A stretch of DNA of 17,349 nt. Source: Chloroflexota bacterium (GTDB lineage: Bacteria; Chloroflexota; Anaerolineae; Aggregatilineales; Phototrophicaceae). The notes beneath the pieces are model-generated. The model was not told where the DNA came from. It did not search any database and was given only the letters and a program-made list of their open reading frames with translations. Positions within the stretch are counted from its first letter, which is position 1. Each line of letters begins with the position of its first letter. Shown here in pieces: positions 7,667 to 15,151 of this stretch. The translations under genes and the position numbers were made by a program. The stretch lies in NCBI GenBank assembly GCA_003242205.1, contig QGUR01000062.1, positions 1 to 17,349 of the forward strand, given 5' to 3'.

Positions 7667-7679
7667 AGTGTAACACACT
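7667..7679 (-). promoter_or_regulatory. Extended -10 promoter of the DUF2207-SPFH operon, inside an inverted repeat
   Basis: The minus strand reads TGTTACACT (7675-7667), an extended -10 (TGn plus TACACT) without a clear -35. Transcription would start near 7660, giving a leader of about 40 nt. The box is embedded in the inverted repeat AGTGT-AAC-ACACT (7667-7679), a possible operator. AT-rich DNA lies upstream (7681-7740). Confidence 0.4.
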
Positions 7680-7746
7680 TTCATTTTACGTTTTTAGCAG
7701 GGAAAAAGTTGCAAAGCAGGCCACGTTTATCCGTTTTTTACACCGA

Positions 7747-7776
7747 TTGGCGCGTCTTTAAGGACACGTGTAAGAT
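7747..7776 (+). promoter_or_regulatory. Candidate promoter of the LysM-glycosidase gene
   Basis: TTGGCG (7747-7752, 4/6 to TTGACA) and TAAGAT (7771-7776, 4/6 to TATAAT) are separated by 18 nt. The predicted start site would fall at or next to the ATG at 7784 of a 14-codon leader ORF. Confidence 0.35.
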
Positions 7777-7783
7777 GATTGGC

Positions 7784-7828
7784 ATGAGCGAAGAAGACGC
7801 ATCCACATTCAAGGAGATCATGCCATGA
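7784..7828 (+). CDS. Possible 14-codon leader ORF overlapping the LysM-glycosidase start
   Basis: The frame reads MSEEDASTFKEIMP and ends at TGA 7826-7828, which overlaps the ATG of the next gene (7825-7827) as ATGA. Its own ATG follows the candidate -10 by 7 nt, so it could be translated from a leaderless transcript. The ribosome binding site AAGGAG of the downstream gene lies inside it. This arrangement would allow translational coupling, but so short an ORF may be chance. Confidence 0.25.
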   Translation: MSEEDASTFKEIMP

Positions 7829-9621
7829 CGCCAGGCCGAGTGGCTCGATTGTTGATAATACTTTTGCTTGTAAGCGCATTCGCCGCCAGCCAGACGCTGG
7901 CGCAAGACTCGACCGAAGAAACAACGCAAACGCCGGAAGAAACCGAAAGCCCGCCCGACGCGCCGGCGGAAATCGAGTTTATTCTTTATACCGTTCAGCC
8001 CGGCGACACCCTAAACCGGATCGCCAACCGTTTTAATACCACGATCGCGATCATTGCCGCCGACAACGGCATCGTCAACGCTAACCAGATTTTTACGGGC
8101 CAGCAGCTACGTATCCGGCCCGCAGGCGCGCCAACGCCCACGCCCTCGGCAACGCCTATTCCACCGACAGCGCCGCCCCCGGTCGTGACGCCCGTCCCCG
8201 GCGCTACCACAACCTACACGGTGGCGAGTGGCGATACGCTGTTCCGCATCGCCGTGCGCTTCAATACCACCGTTGCCGAGTTGATGGCCCTCAACAACCT
8301 GCCCAATCCCAACGTCATTCAGGTAGGCCAGACGTTGATCATCCCAGCAGCCCCGGGCGCGCCGACGGCAACGCCTCTGTCGACCGCGACATCCACGCCG
8401 ATCGCGGAAGCGACGCCAGTGCCAGTTGAAATTGAAGCCAATTTCGGCTTTGGCATTCACGTTGCCGCGACGGCAGCGAACGCGGACCAGCTTGCCGAAC
8501 AGGTTAGCCAGCTCGGTATGGACTGGGTGTCGGTCGTTGCGCGCTGGCGCGATATGGAACCGGCGCAGGGCCAGATCGACTTTTCGACGCTGGACGCTAT
8601 CGTTCAGGCGTTTGAAGCGCGAGGCCTCAACATCCTGATCACGCTGACGAGCGCTCCGGTCTGGGCGCGCACAAGCACGGATGAAGCCGGGCCGCCGGAT
8701 GATCCGCAGACGTTCGCCGTCTTCGCCGGACAGGTCGCCGGACGCTACGCCGGACGCGTCAACGCCTACGAAATCTGGAGCGAGCCGAACCTGCGCCGCG
8801 AATGGAACAGCAACGTCCACGCCATCAGCGCGACGTCATATCTTGACCTGCTGCGCCCGGCTTACGCGGCCATCAAAGCCGCCGATCCCGCCGCGATTGT
8901 AGTTAGCGCCGGGCTGGCCCCGACCGGCTTCAACGATGGCGTCAACGCCATCAACGACCGGCTGTACCTGTCGTCACTGTACGCGGCCGGGCTGGCGGAT
9001 GTCAGCGACGCCATCGGCGCGCATCCCGGCGGCTGGGCCAACCCGCCCGACGCGCTGTGCTGCAGTCCCGCCGTCGGCGTCGAGACGCACTATGAAGACC
9101 CCAGCTTCTACTTTCTGGAGACGCTGAACGCTTACCGCGACATCATGGTCGCCAACAACGACGGCGGAACGCCCATTTGGGTCACCAAGTTCGGCTGGGG
9201 AACGAGCGCCGATACCGAACCACCCGCGGCGACCTACATCTACATGAGCTATACCAGTCTGGCCGAGCAGGCGATTTACGTGCCGCGCGCGTTCAGTCTG
9301 GGGCAGGAGCTCGGCTATATTGGCCCGATGTTTCTGTATAACCTGAACGGCTGCGAAGGCCCGACTGCGACGGCAGAAAGCTGCTATTTCAGCCTGATCG
9401 GCCCGGACGGCCAGCCGCGTCCGGTCTTCAACGCGGTGGCCGCCCTCGTAAGGTCGGAGACGCCGGGTGAAGATACGCTTGCCGGGCCGGAACTCACCCT
9501 CGAACCGACGGTCGTGCCGCCAGTCGAAGAGATCGACCCGCTGTTATTGACGGCGACGGCCATCATCGAAGGCGCGACGGCAACCGCCATCGCGGAAGGG
9601 ACGCCTCAGGCGGGTGGATGA
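7825..9621 (+). CDS. Secreted LysM-LysM glycosidase-fold protein (predicted nucleophile replaced by Lys)
   Basis: 598 aa. A signal peptide (about 1-26, ending QTLAQ) is followed by an acidic Thr/Glu/Pro linker. LysM 1 (54-98, YTVQPGDTLNRIANRFNTT) and LysM 2 (131-174, YTVASGDTLFRIAVRFNTT) are joined by a TPTPSATP-type linker and should bind peptidoglycan or chitin-like glycans. Residues 205-545 have the pattern of a clan-A (beta/alpha)8 glycoside hydrolase: W241-R-DMEPAQGQIDF, and AYEIWSEPN with predicted acid/base E320. The strand that should carry the nucleophile in a TEFGW motif reads VTKFGW, with Lys455 (codon AAG, 9187-9189; GAG would be Glu). The tail is Pro/Thr/Ala-rich. The start is set by AAGGAG 8 nt upstream. 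A strong terminator follows the stop. Likely a surface glycan-binding protein or hydrolase; activity is doubtful unless the Lys is an error. Confidence 0.9.
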   Translation: MTPGRVARLLIILLLVSAFAASQTLAQDSTEETTQTPEETESPPDAPAEIEFILYTVQPGDTLNRIANRFNTTIAIIAADNGIVNANQIFTGQQLRIRPAGAPTPTPSATPIPPTAPPPVVTPVPGATTTYTVASGDTLFRIAVRFNTTVAELMALNNLPNPNVIQVGQTLIIPAAPGAPTATPLSTATSTPIAEATPVPVEIEANFGFGIHVAATAANADQLAEQVSQLGMDWVSVVARWRDMEPAQGQIDFSTLDAIVQAFEARGLNILITLTSAPVWARTSTDEAGPPDDPQTFAVFAGQVAGRYAGRVNAYEIWSEPNLRREWNSNVHAISATSYLDLLRPAYAAIKAADPAAIVVSAGLAPTGFNDGVNAINDRLYLSSLYAAGLADVSDAIGAHPGGWANPPDALCCSPAVGVETHYEDPSFYFLETLNAYRDIMVANNDGGTPIWVTKFGWGTSADTEPPAATYIYMSYTSLAEQAIYVPRAFSLGQELGYIGPMFLYNLNGCEGPTATAESCYFSLIGPDGQPRPVFNAVAALVRSETPGEDTLAGPELTLEPTVVPPVEEIDPLLLTATAIIEGATATAIAEGTPQAGG

Positions 9622-9638
9622 ACGTTGAGCATCCCGTT

Positions 9639-9676
9639 CCCCCTTCTCCCGTGTTTGGGAGGAGGGGGTATTTTGT
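9639..9676 (+). terminator. Intrinsic terminator of the LysM-glycosidase gene
   Basis: CCCCCTTCTCCC (9639-9650) and GGGAGGAGGGGG (9657-9668) form a 12-pair stem with one G-T wobble and a 6-nt loop, followed by TATTTTGT on the plus strand. It lies 17 nt past the stop at 9621. The minus strand has no U tail, so it serves the plus-strand gene rather than the convergent WYL gene. Confidence 0.85.
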
Positions 9677-9702
9677 GCCTGACGAGAACGCGCCCGCGCT
9701 TA

Positions 9703-10689
9703 CTATGGCGACTGCGCCTCGGTCGCATACAGGGCGTGGGCGCGCGCCGCTTCCTGTGCAAACTGGCGGCGCAGCCATTCAGGTTCGAGCACTTCGACTT
9801 CCGTTCCCCACGAGCGTATCCACGGCAGTAGGGCATCGGTATCGACAACCGATAGCGCCAGCCGGACGCCATGATCGGCAATCATCTCAATCGCAATCGG
9901 CGCAGGACACGGGCGTTCATCAAACCGCGCGGCGGCGGACGCCGAAAACTGAAGCACAACCGGCTCCGGCTCACCATTTTCGAGCGTCAGCCTGCCCCAA
10001 CCTTCCTGCAGGTAGTGCCGCGCGTCAAACTGCGCCGGTATCTGGTACATCGACGCAGTCAGCCGGGCGCGCTCGATGCGCCGGAGTTCCAGCGCTGCCA
10101 CCCGCTGAAGCGATCCGTCAAAACCGATGACATGGAGCACGCCGCGAGCGTCCGGCTCGATGAAATAAGGCGCGAAATCGCGCGCCTTCAACCGCGTCTC
10201 GCCTTCGCCGCCATACCAGATTTTCACCCGTCGCTGCTCGCCCCAGGCGCGCGTGATCGTTTCGAGAACCGTCTGGTAGCGCAGGTCAACCGCCTTGTCC
10301 AACTCGACATCCACCACAGTTTCGAGATGTTGTAACAGCGGCAGCGGCAGCGCTTGCCTGAGCTTGCCCAGCGCGCTGGTGCAATGCGGGTTGTGCTTCT
10401 CGCTGAGACGGGCCGCAATGCGCGACATGAGGAAAAGCGAGACGGCTTCGTCGAACGTCAGCCGGATCGGCGCGGTGTAATTGTCCCGGTCGATGTAGAA
10501 ACGGCCATCTTTCTGATGAATGGGCACGCCAACATCCGCCAGCAGCGTCAGGTCGCGATAAATGGTGCGGCGGTCAACGCCACAGGCATTCGCAATCTCG
10601 ACCGCGCGCAGGCCAAAGGAGCTGCGAAACAGCAATTGTTCAATCGTGGCCAGCCGTTCGGTGCGATTCATCCCTCGAGCGCCACTCAT
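9703..10689 (-). CDS. WYL-domain transcriptional regulator (YafY-type)
   Basis: 328 aa, cytoplasmic. The N-terminal helix-turn-helix of the HTH_11/DeoR-like type spans about 9-65, with the recognition region CGVDRRTIYRDLTLL (36-50). A helical linker follows, then a WYL domain at about 140-225 (VKIWYGG, YFIEPDARGVLHVIGFDGSLQ, then the LRRIERA strand). A C-terminal WCX-like extension runs about 235-315 (EPVVLQFSASAAARF, DTDALLPWIRSWG). WYL proteins bind nucleic acid or nucleotide ligands and act as repressors or activators; the ligand here is unknown. Start chosen at 10689, with GAGAGG about 11 nt upstream; Met7 (10671) is possible but has its G-rich stretch too close. It lies convergent with the LysM gene and between two genes for secreted glycosidase-fold proteins. 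Confidence 0.88.
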   Translation of the reverse strand: MSGARGMNRTERLATIEQLLFRSSFGLRAVEIANACGVDRRTIYRDLTLLADVGVPIHQKDGRFYIDRDNYTAPIRLTFDEAVSLFLMSRIAARLSEKHNPHCTSALGKLRQALPLPLLQHLETVVDVELDKAVDLRYQTVLETITRAWGEQRRVKIWYGGEGETRLKARDFAPYFIEPDARGVLHVIGFDGSLQRVAALELRRIERARLTASMYQIPAQFDARHYLQEGWGRLTLENGEPEPVVLQFSASAAARFDERPCPAPIAIEMIADHGVRLALSVVDTDALLPWIRSWGTEVEVLEPEWLRRQFAQEAARAHALYATEAQSP

Positions 10690-10725
10690 CCAGTGCCTGA
10701 CCTCTCACGGACAAAAGGAAATGAT

Positions 10726-10748
10726 CAGAGAGACACTCTGGCAGTATA
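10726..10748 (-). promoter_or_regulatory. Candidate -10 and operator upstream of the WYL regulator
   Basis: On the minus strand a -10-like TATACT (10748-10743) is followed at once by the inverted repeat CAGAG-N5-CTCTG (10740-10726). A repressor bound there would cover the start site, as expected for autoregulation. No good -35 was seen. The same inverted repeat, followed by ATTTCCTTTT on the minus strand, could alternatively be a weak terminator for the gene ending at 10790. Confidence 0.3.
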
Positions 10749-10789
10749 TCTGTTTTTGGATTCTGTGCTGGCGGCTGGCCGTTCGAAGG

Positions 10790-13330
10790 TCAGGGACGGG
10801 GCGTATTCGTGGTGAGCACCGGCATGCTCGTCGAGCGTTGGCCTGCGTCTGGCGTGGCCGTCGCCGCCTCGCCGGTCGATTCTTCGGTCGCTTCCGGCGT
10901 GCTTCCGGCGCTGAACCCCTCGCGCGGCGTGGCCGTCACAATGCGCGGCTCCCCAAGCTCGCGGATTTCGAGGTCAATCAACGGCGTGGTTTCAACGGTG
11001 ACTTCCGGTGAAGGCGTGGCGGTTGGCAATTCGGGCAGCGGCGTCGCGGTTGGCGTCGGCATTTCGGGCTGCCGGAAGATACGCAGCGCCAGTTGGCGGG
11101 TCAGCGGCAACAGGTCGAAGCGCAGCAACCCGTCTTCACGCACGCGCAGCGACTCTTCACCGAGCACCTCGCCGGTTAATGGGTCCCACAACTCGACCAA
11201 ATAGCGGCCGGGGGGCATCTCGTCCAGTAGATAGGTCATCTCCAGCGGCTCCGGCGTCACTTCCGCTGCCGCATTTTCCCACGTATAGTCGCGATGCTGA
11301 ATCCAAGCCAGCGCGACGCCTTCGGTTGTATCGCGCAGTGTCAGGACACGCGCAGGCGCGACGATGGCCCCAACTTCCAGATATTCCAGTTCCAGCCAGT
11401 CTTCGCCGGTGTTTTCAAGCACGATGACATGCTCGCCGGCAGCCAGCGGCACTCTCAGCGCCGCCGGGCGCGTACCGGGCGAGAGACGCATTTCCGCCGC
11501 GGGCACGTCGTCCACCGAAATCGCCAGCCGGGCCATCGCCTGTTCGGACGACGCGCGCACACCCGCCTCAAAATAAGTATCGACAGGCACGGTGACACGA
11601 TACATCTGCGGCTGGGCCAACTCGCGATTGTAGGTCTGGCCATAGAGATACGCCGGCACGCCCGCCACGCCCGGATAAATCCCATCACCGGAAAACACGC
11701 GCGTCGCCGCCATGACCGGTTCAGTACGAAATTGGCGGTTGAAGCCTTCAACCCGTACCGGCTGATAAGCGTCGGGCGACCGGACCAGCAGCGCAGCTTC
11801 CGCCGGTTGCAGGTCGAGGCTGGACCAGCGAATGCCGGCGGTAAACGCGGCCAGCGGCGCATAGTAACGTTCCAGCCCCTGAGCCAGCACGTAAGTTTCG
11901 CCCCACGCGCTGGCCGCCGCCCCGGCCGATCCGGACATCGCCGCCGCCCAGATACTATTCTGGAAATGGACGCCTTCGGGATCGGACTCGGTCGGCTCGA
12001 ACCACGGGTTGAGCGAAAAGGCGGTGATAAAGGTCGGAGCGCGGCTGTTCAACAGATGCTGGCGCACGGTGTCAATGATCGCCGGCGTCTGTTCGAAGCT
12101 GCGCTCGATGGGCAGGCGCTGGAATACGCGGCCCTGCGTGAAGTCGAGCAATCCAATACTGTTGAGCCGGGCGTTGGTTTCCCGACTACCTGCGGTAATC
12201 ATATGCCGGTTCTGGTCGATCTGGCGCAGGTAGCTCGCCATCGACTGCACCCAGGCGAACGCCGGGTCACTGTTGCCAGACGCCGTATCGAGTTCGTCAA
12301 TCAGTTCCCAGGCGAAGATATGCGGGCTGTAGCCCCAACGGGCGGCGATATAGCGCAGACGCCTGCGGAAAAGCGCATCCGCCGTTTCGTTGGAAAAGAA
12401 CTGGCTGCGGCCGTTCAAGGGGCCGCCGTTGGCACGGTTATAGGCGTTGTCCGACCAATCGACGTTGGTATTGGGCCGCGCCGGTTGCTGCGGTATCAGC
12501 ACGGGCGGGCCGTTGTAGTCGATCAGCGACTGGTGCCAGACCAGCACCAGTTGCAGGTAAATGCCGTATTGCTCCGCCAGTTCGATCAGGCGGTCGAAGC
12601 GAGCGGCGTCATCCTGCGCCGTGCCATAATGCCCGACCGTGTCCCACTCCAGCCCGATAAACCACGGCACATCAACGATCACACGGGCATAGTTGGCCCC
12701 CGAAGCCGCCAGCCGCTCGAACCAGCGATCATAAGCATGCCAGCCGCCGGCCCCCTGCCACGACCAGTTCAGATTGTTGCCGATCGGGAAATACGGCAGG
12801 CCGTTGTCATGTTGAAAATAGCGCCGGTTCCTCGCCACACGGATGAAGCCCGGTTTGCCAGATGCCTCGACAATGAACTGGCCCCGCTCGTTGGAGACGA
12901 CATTGCCGTTGTCGCGAACCTGAAGGGTATAGGTCCACACACCCGGCTCAGGCGGGCTGAACCGTACCTGCCACTGCGGAACGCCAACGGGATTGAGCGC
13001 TTCCTGACGGCATGGCGGCTCGCAGCTATCCTCGTAGGGCTGCATCCAGAAGCCGGGGATCACCCATTCCTGCCCGGACGGCGCTTCAAAAATGGCGACC
13101 AGCTCGATGTCGTTGGGATCGAACGGATTGGTATAGAGATTGGGATTGATGCTGGCGCTGAGCGTCAGGCGCTCGTACTGGCCGACGCGGCGTTCCCCCT
13201 CATCAGCGGTCGCTTCCGCCGTGAGGGCCGGTTCTTCCGTGCGTTGCTGGCCCAAGGCAGCCGAAAACGACAGCGCCAGCACGAGCGCAGCGAGAACAAC
13301 CGGAAAACGACGAAAATAAAGTGCCAGCAT
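10790..13330 (-). CDS. Secreted DUF5060 / glycoside-hydrolase-fold protein (predicted nucleophile replaced by Ala)
   Basis: 846 aa from Met at 13330. A longer frame reaching 13504 was rejected because it overlaps a small gene with a strong ribosome binding site and a terminator, while this Met begins a clear signal peptide (1-28, MLALYFRRFPVVLAALVLAL region). Residues 50-155 match DUF5060 (YERLTLSASINP, PEPGVWTYTL), common before apiosidase/cellulase-like domains. The TIM-barrel part (about 165-480) has NNLNWSWQ, ARVIVDVPWF and FAWELIDELD with predicted acid/base E346. The strand that should bear the nucleophile (ITEFG-type) reads FITAFS, with Ala437 (codon GCC, 12020-12022). Later beta-sandwich segments (570-660 and 690-755) precede a TPTATP linker and a low-complexity tail. 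No classical ribosome binding site is seen: AAAGG ends 1 nt before the ATG. A -10-like TACACT lies 7 nt upstream, so a leaderless transcript is likely. Confidence 0.88.
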   Translation of the reverse strand: MLALYFRRFPVVLAALVLALSFSAALGQQRTEEPALTAEATADEGERRVGQYERLTLSASINPNLYTNPFDPNDIELVAIFEAPSGQEWVIPGFWMQPYEDSCEPPCRQEALNPVGVPQWQVRFSPPEPGVWTYTLQVRDNGNVVSNERGQFIVEASGKPGFIRVARNRRYFQHDNGLPYFPIGNNLNWSWQGAGGWHAYDRWFERLAASGANYARVIVDVPWFIGLEWDTVGHYGTAQDDAARFDRLIELAEQYGIYLQLVLVWHQSLIDYNGPPVLIPQQPARPNTNVDWSDNAYNRANGGPLNGRSQFFSNETADALFRRRLRYIAARWGYSPHIFAWELIDELDTASGNSDPAFAWVQSMASYLRQIDQNRHMITAGSRETNARLNSIGLLDFTQGRVFQRLPIERSFEQTPAIIDTVRQHLLNSRAPTFITAFSLNPWFEPTESDPEGVHFQNSIWAAAMSGSAGAAASAWGETYVLAQGLERYYAPLAAFTAGIRWSSLDLQPAEAALLVRSPDAYQPVRVEGFNRQFRTEPVMAATRVFSGDGIYPGVAGVPAYLYGQTYNRELAQPQMYRVTVPVDTYFEAGVRASSEQAMARLAISVDDVPAAEMRLSPGTRPAALRVPLAAGEHVIVLENTGEDWLELEYLEVGAIVAPARVLTLRDTTEGVALAWIQHRDYTWENAAAEVTPEPLEMTYLLDEMPPGRYLVELWDPLTGEVLGEESLRVREDGLLRFDLLPLTRQLALRIFRQPEMPTPTATPLPELPTATPSPEVTVETTPLIDLEIRELGEPRIVTATPREGFSAGSTPEATEESTGEAATATPDAGQRSTSMPVLTTNTPRP

Positions 13331-13337
13331 ACCTTTC

Positions 13338-13343
13338 AGTGTA
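13338..13343 (-). promoter_or_regulatory. -10-like box for a leaderless start of the DUF5060 gene
   Basis: Minus strand TACACT is separated by 7 nt from the ATG at 13330. This puts the predicted transcription start at the A of the start codon. The terminator of the upstream small gene (13378-13409) shows the DUF5060 gene needs its own promoter. The -35 is poor. Confidence 0.35.
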
Positions 13344-13377
13344 TCCCGCCGGATTGCGATTCGCCAGAGGAGAGACG

Positions 13378-13409
13378 CAAAAGCCACGCCGGGCTGGGCG
13401 TGGCTTTTG
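13378..13409. terminator. Bidirectional-type intrinsic terminator after the 69-aa gene
   Basis: CAAAAGCCACGCC (13378-13390) and GGCGTGGCTTTTG (13397-13409) form a perfect 13-bp stem with a 6-nt loop. The stem has a TTTT run at its 3' side on either strand. It lies 19 nt beyond the stop of the 69-aa gene on the minus strand and separates it from the DUF5060 gene. Confidence 0.85.
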
Positions 13410-13427
13410 TATCGTGCGAGCCGGGAC

Positions 13428-13637
13428 TTAAAGCCCTTGAATGTAGACCTGCTTGCCGATGCCGTAGCGGGTTGCGGCGCGGGCGGGACGGGCAGGCCGT
13501 TCAACCCGGATGTTGATCTCGCTTGCCGCCGGGCTTTCGAGCAGGCGCTTCAGCAGGTCTTCAAGCGCCTCGGTTCCTTCCGCGCCCGAAATTTCCAGAC
13601 TGATCTTCATAGCCGGAGCAATTGTCTGTACGGTCAT
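13428..13637 (-). CDS. Small protein of unknown function, 69 aa
   Basis: Not recognised. The start is convincing: AAGGAGG lies about 10 nt upstream of the ATG at 13637, and a strong terminator follows the TAA at 13428. The product has no Cys, signal peptide or membrane helix. Residues 8-52 alternate as strand (AMKISLEIS), helix (ALEDLLKRLLES) and strand (SEINIRVERP), a beta-alpha-beta pattern of a compact fold. A basic Pro/Arg/Ala linker (52-58) then leads to a C-terminal peptide RYGIGKQVYIQGL. It is a single-gene transcription unit between the kinase and DUF5060 genes. Function cannot be inferred. Confidence 0.78.
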   Translation of the reverse strand: MTVQTIAPAMKISLEISGAEGTEALEDLLKRLLESPAASEINIRVERPARPARAATRYGIGKQVYIQGL

Positions 13638-13810
13638 GATGCCAATACCTCCTTGCGGTCATAGTGCCCTTAGCATAGGCGCGGATCGCAAAGGAAGCGC
13701 AGAGACAACGCAGAGAGCGCCCGGATAGCGCTCATTGGCTATGAACTGGGGACAAGATGCGCGCGAATGCGCATGCCAGCGCTCGTCGTTGTTATAGCGC
13801 TTCTGCTAGC

Positions 13811-15061
13811 TCATCCGCCGAAGCGGGCCTGAAAGACCGCGATATACAGCGGGATCAGGCAGGCGACGGAGAAAAACGCCAGCACGGCCAGCGCGATTGT
13901 GACCACGTCGAGCGCGGAAGGCGGCGGTTCGTTTTCAGGCGTATAAAGCTGCGACTGGTAATACCCGCTGGTTCCGCTCAACCGCTCGGAACCCGAATTA
14001 CCGCTATAGGGCGCGGGCGCTGCCGGGCGGCCATAGGGGCCAACCTGCGGCGCGTTCGGCGCGAGGCCATAGCTTTGCGTCCTGCCGGGCTCGGTGTGCC
14101 CGTATTCGGGACGCCCCGGAACGGCGGTTGGCGCGGGCGGGGTTGGGCCAGGCGGGGCAGGCACGACGCTCTGGTTCGCCACCGTCGGCGCGGCAGAGCG
14201 CGGCGCCGGGGGAATCGACACCGAACTCCCCTGCCGGTGGCGGTCGCGGTAGCTGATGAGGATGTTACCGAGTTGGTCGGCCATGCGATAGCGGGTGGAC
14301 GGCTCCTTGCCCATCACCTTGTAGACGATGCTGCTGAGGGCCTCTGGCACTTCGGGATTGAACTCGGTGACATGGGGAATACGGTCGCGGATGTGCGCCA
14401 GCGCCAGCTCCTGCTGGTTCGCGCCCGAATAGGGCAACCGTCCGGTCAGCATCTCAAACAGGACGATGCCGATCGAATAAACGTCCGACGCCGGAGTAGG
14501 CCGCTCGCCGCGCGCCTGTTCCGGCGCGAAATAATGCGGGCTTCCCCACACCACCGACTGCTTCTCGCCGGGCTGCGTATCGGTCAGCGCCTGAGCGATG
14601 CCGAAGTCGGTGACTTTGACTGTATCGTCGCGAGTGACGAGGATATTCTGCGGTTTGACATCGGCATGAACAAGCCCGGCGCGATGAGCAAAGCCAATGC
14701 CGGCGCAAATCTGAATCGCCAGATTCAGCGCCCGGTCGACGCCGAGCGCGCCTTCGGCCCGGATGATGCGCTTCAGATCCTGGCCTTCGACAAACTCCAT
14801 GACGATGTAATGCGTCGGGCCGTCGTTGCCAACATCATGGACGGTGACGATATTCGGATGCGTCAGGTTGGCGACGCTGCGCGCCTCGTTGCGAAAACGA
14901 GCCAGAAACGCCGGATCATCGGTCAGGCTGGGTCGTAAAATTTTGACCGCCACTGTTCGCCCCAGCGCCTGGTCAATGGCCTTGTAAATCACGGCCATGC
15001 CACCGGAACCCTGCTGGGCGGTCAGGCGGTAACGGTTATTCAGTACGGTCTCACTCGACAT
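13811..15061 (-). CDS. Membrane-anchored Ser/Thr protein kinase, PknB-type
   Basis: 416 aa. The N-terminal kinase domain (about 10-272) is complete: Gly loop GSGGMA (18-23), Lys40 in VAVK, Glu59 of helix C, catalytic loop HADVKPQN with Asp134 and Asn139, DFG 152-154, and APE 179-181. The usual HRD is HAD, so it is a non-RD kinase and may not need activation-loop phosphorylation. A Pro/Ala/Gly/Tyr-rich cytoplasmic linker (280-380) leads to one membrane helix (384-409) and only a few residues outside. There are no PASTA repeats or other sensor domain. The ATG has only a weak GCAGG about 6 nt upstream. It lies 90 nt downstream of the dGTPase gene in the same direction, so the two may be cotranscribed. 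Substrates are unknown. Confidence 0.92.
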   Translation of the reverse strand: MSSETVLNNRYRLTAQQGSGGMAVIYKAIDQALGRTVAVKILRPSLTDDPAFLARFRNEARSVANLTHPNIVTVHDVGNDGPTHYIVMEFVEGQDLKRIIRAEGALGVDRALNLAIQICAGIGFAHRAGLVHADVKPQNILVTRDDTVKVTDFGIAQALTDTQPGEKQSVVWGSPHYFAPEQARGERPTPASDVYSIGIVLFEMLTGRLPYSGANQQELALAHIRDRIPHVTEFNPEVPEALSSIVYKVMGKEPSTRYRMADQLGNILISYRDRHRQGSSVSIPPAPRSAAPTVANQSVVPAPPGPTPPAPTAVPGRPEYGHTEPGRTQSYGLAPNAPQVGPYGRPAAPAPYSGNSGSERLSGTSGYYQSQLYTPENEPPPSALDVVTIALAVLAFFSVACLIPLYIAVFQARFGG

Positions 15062-15151
15062 GGACAGCCTGCCTCAAATTTTGCCGCGTAACCTCTTCAC
15101 CTAACCCCTTCCAAAACACATGGTTGCATTTTGGAGCATGTGCCGGCCGGG

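Noticed and set aside
8101..8400. Repetitive Pro/Thr-coding DNA as a nucleotide repeat
   Set aside because: It encodes normal secreted-protein linkers between LysM domains and the barrel.
7825..9621. Phage endolysin, suggested by the LysM domains
   Set aside because: It has a signal peptide, a clan-A glycosidase barrel and Thr/Pro linkers, and no phage genes are nearby.
13331..13504. 58-residue N-terminal extension of the DUF5060 protein
   Set aside because: It would run through a strong terminator and overlap the 69-aa gene; the signal peptide begins at the Met at 13330.
11294..13516. 740-codon open frame on the plus strand
   Set aside because: It is antisense to the DUF5060 protein gene, has Arg/His-rich composition without domains, and no ribosome binding site. 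It is a GC-rich shadow frame.
13691..13802. Short direct and inverted repeats (CGCAGAGA twice, ATAGCGCT twice, ATGCGC/GCGCAT hairpin)
   Set aside because: Too short and irregular to call a CRISPR, attachment site or binding array; noted only as structure in the gap after the kinase gene.
13757..14938. 393-codon open frame on the plus strand
   Set aside because: Antisense to a complete Ser/Thr kinase with all motifs; the translation is Arg/His-rich with no domain.
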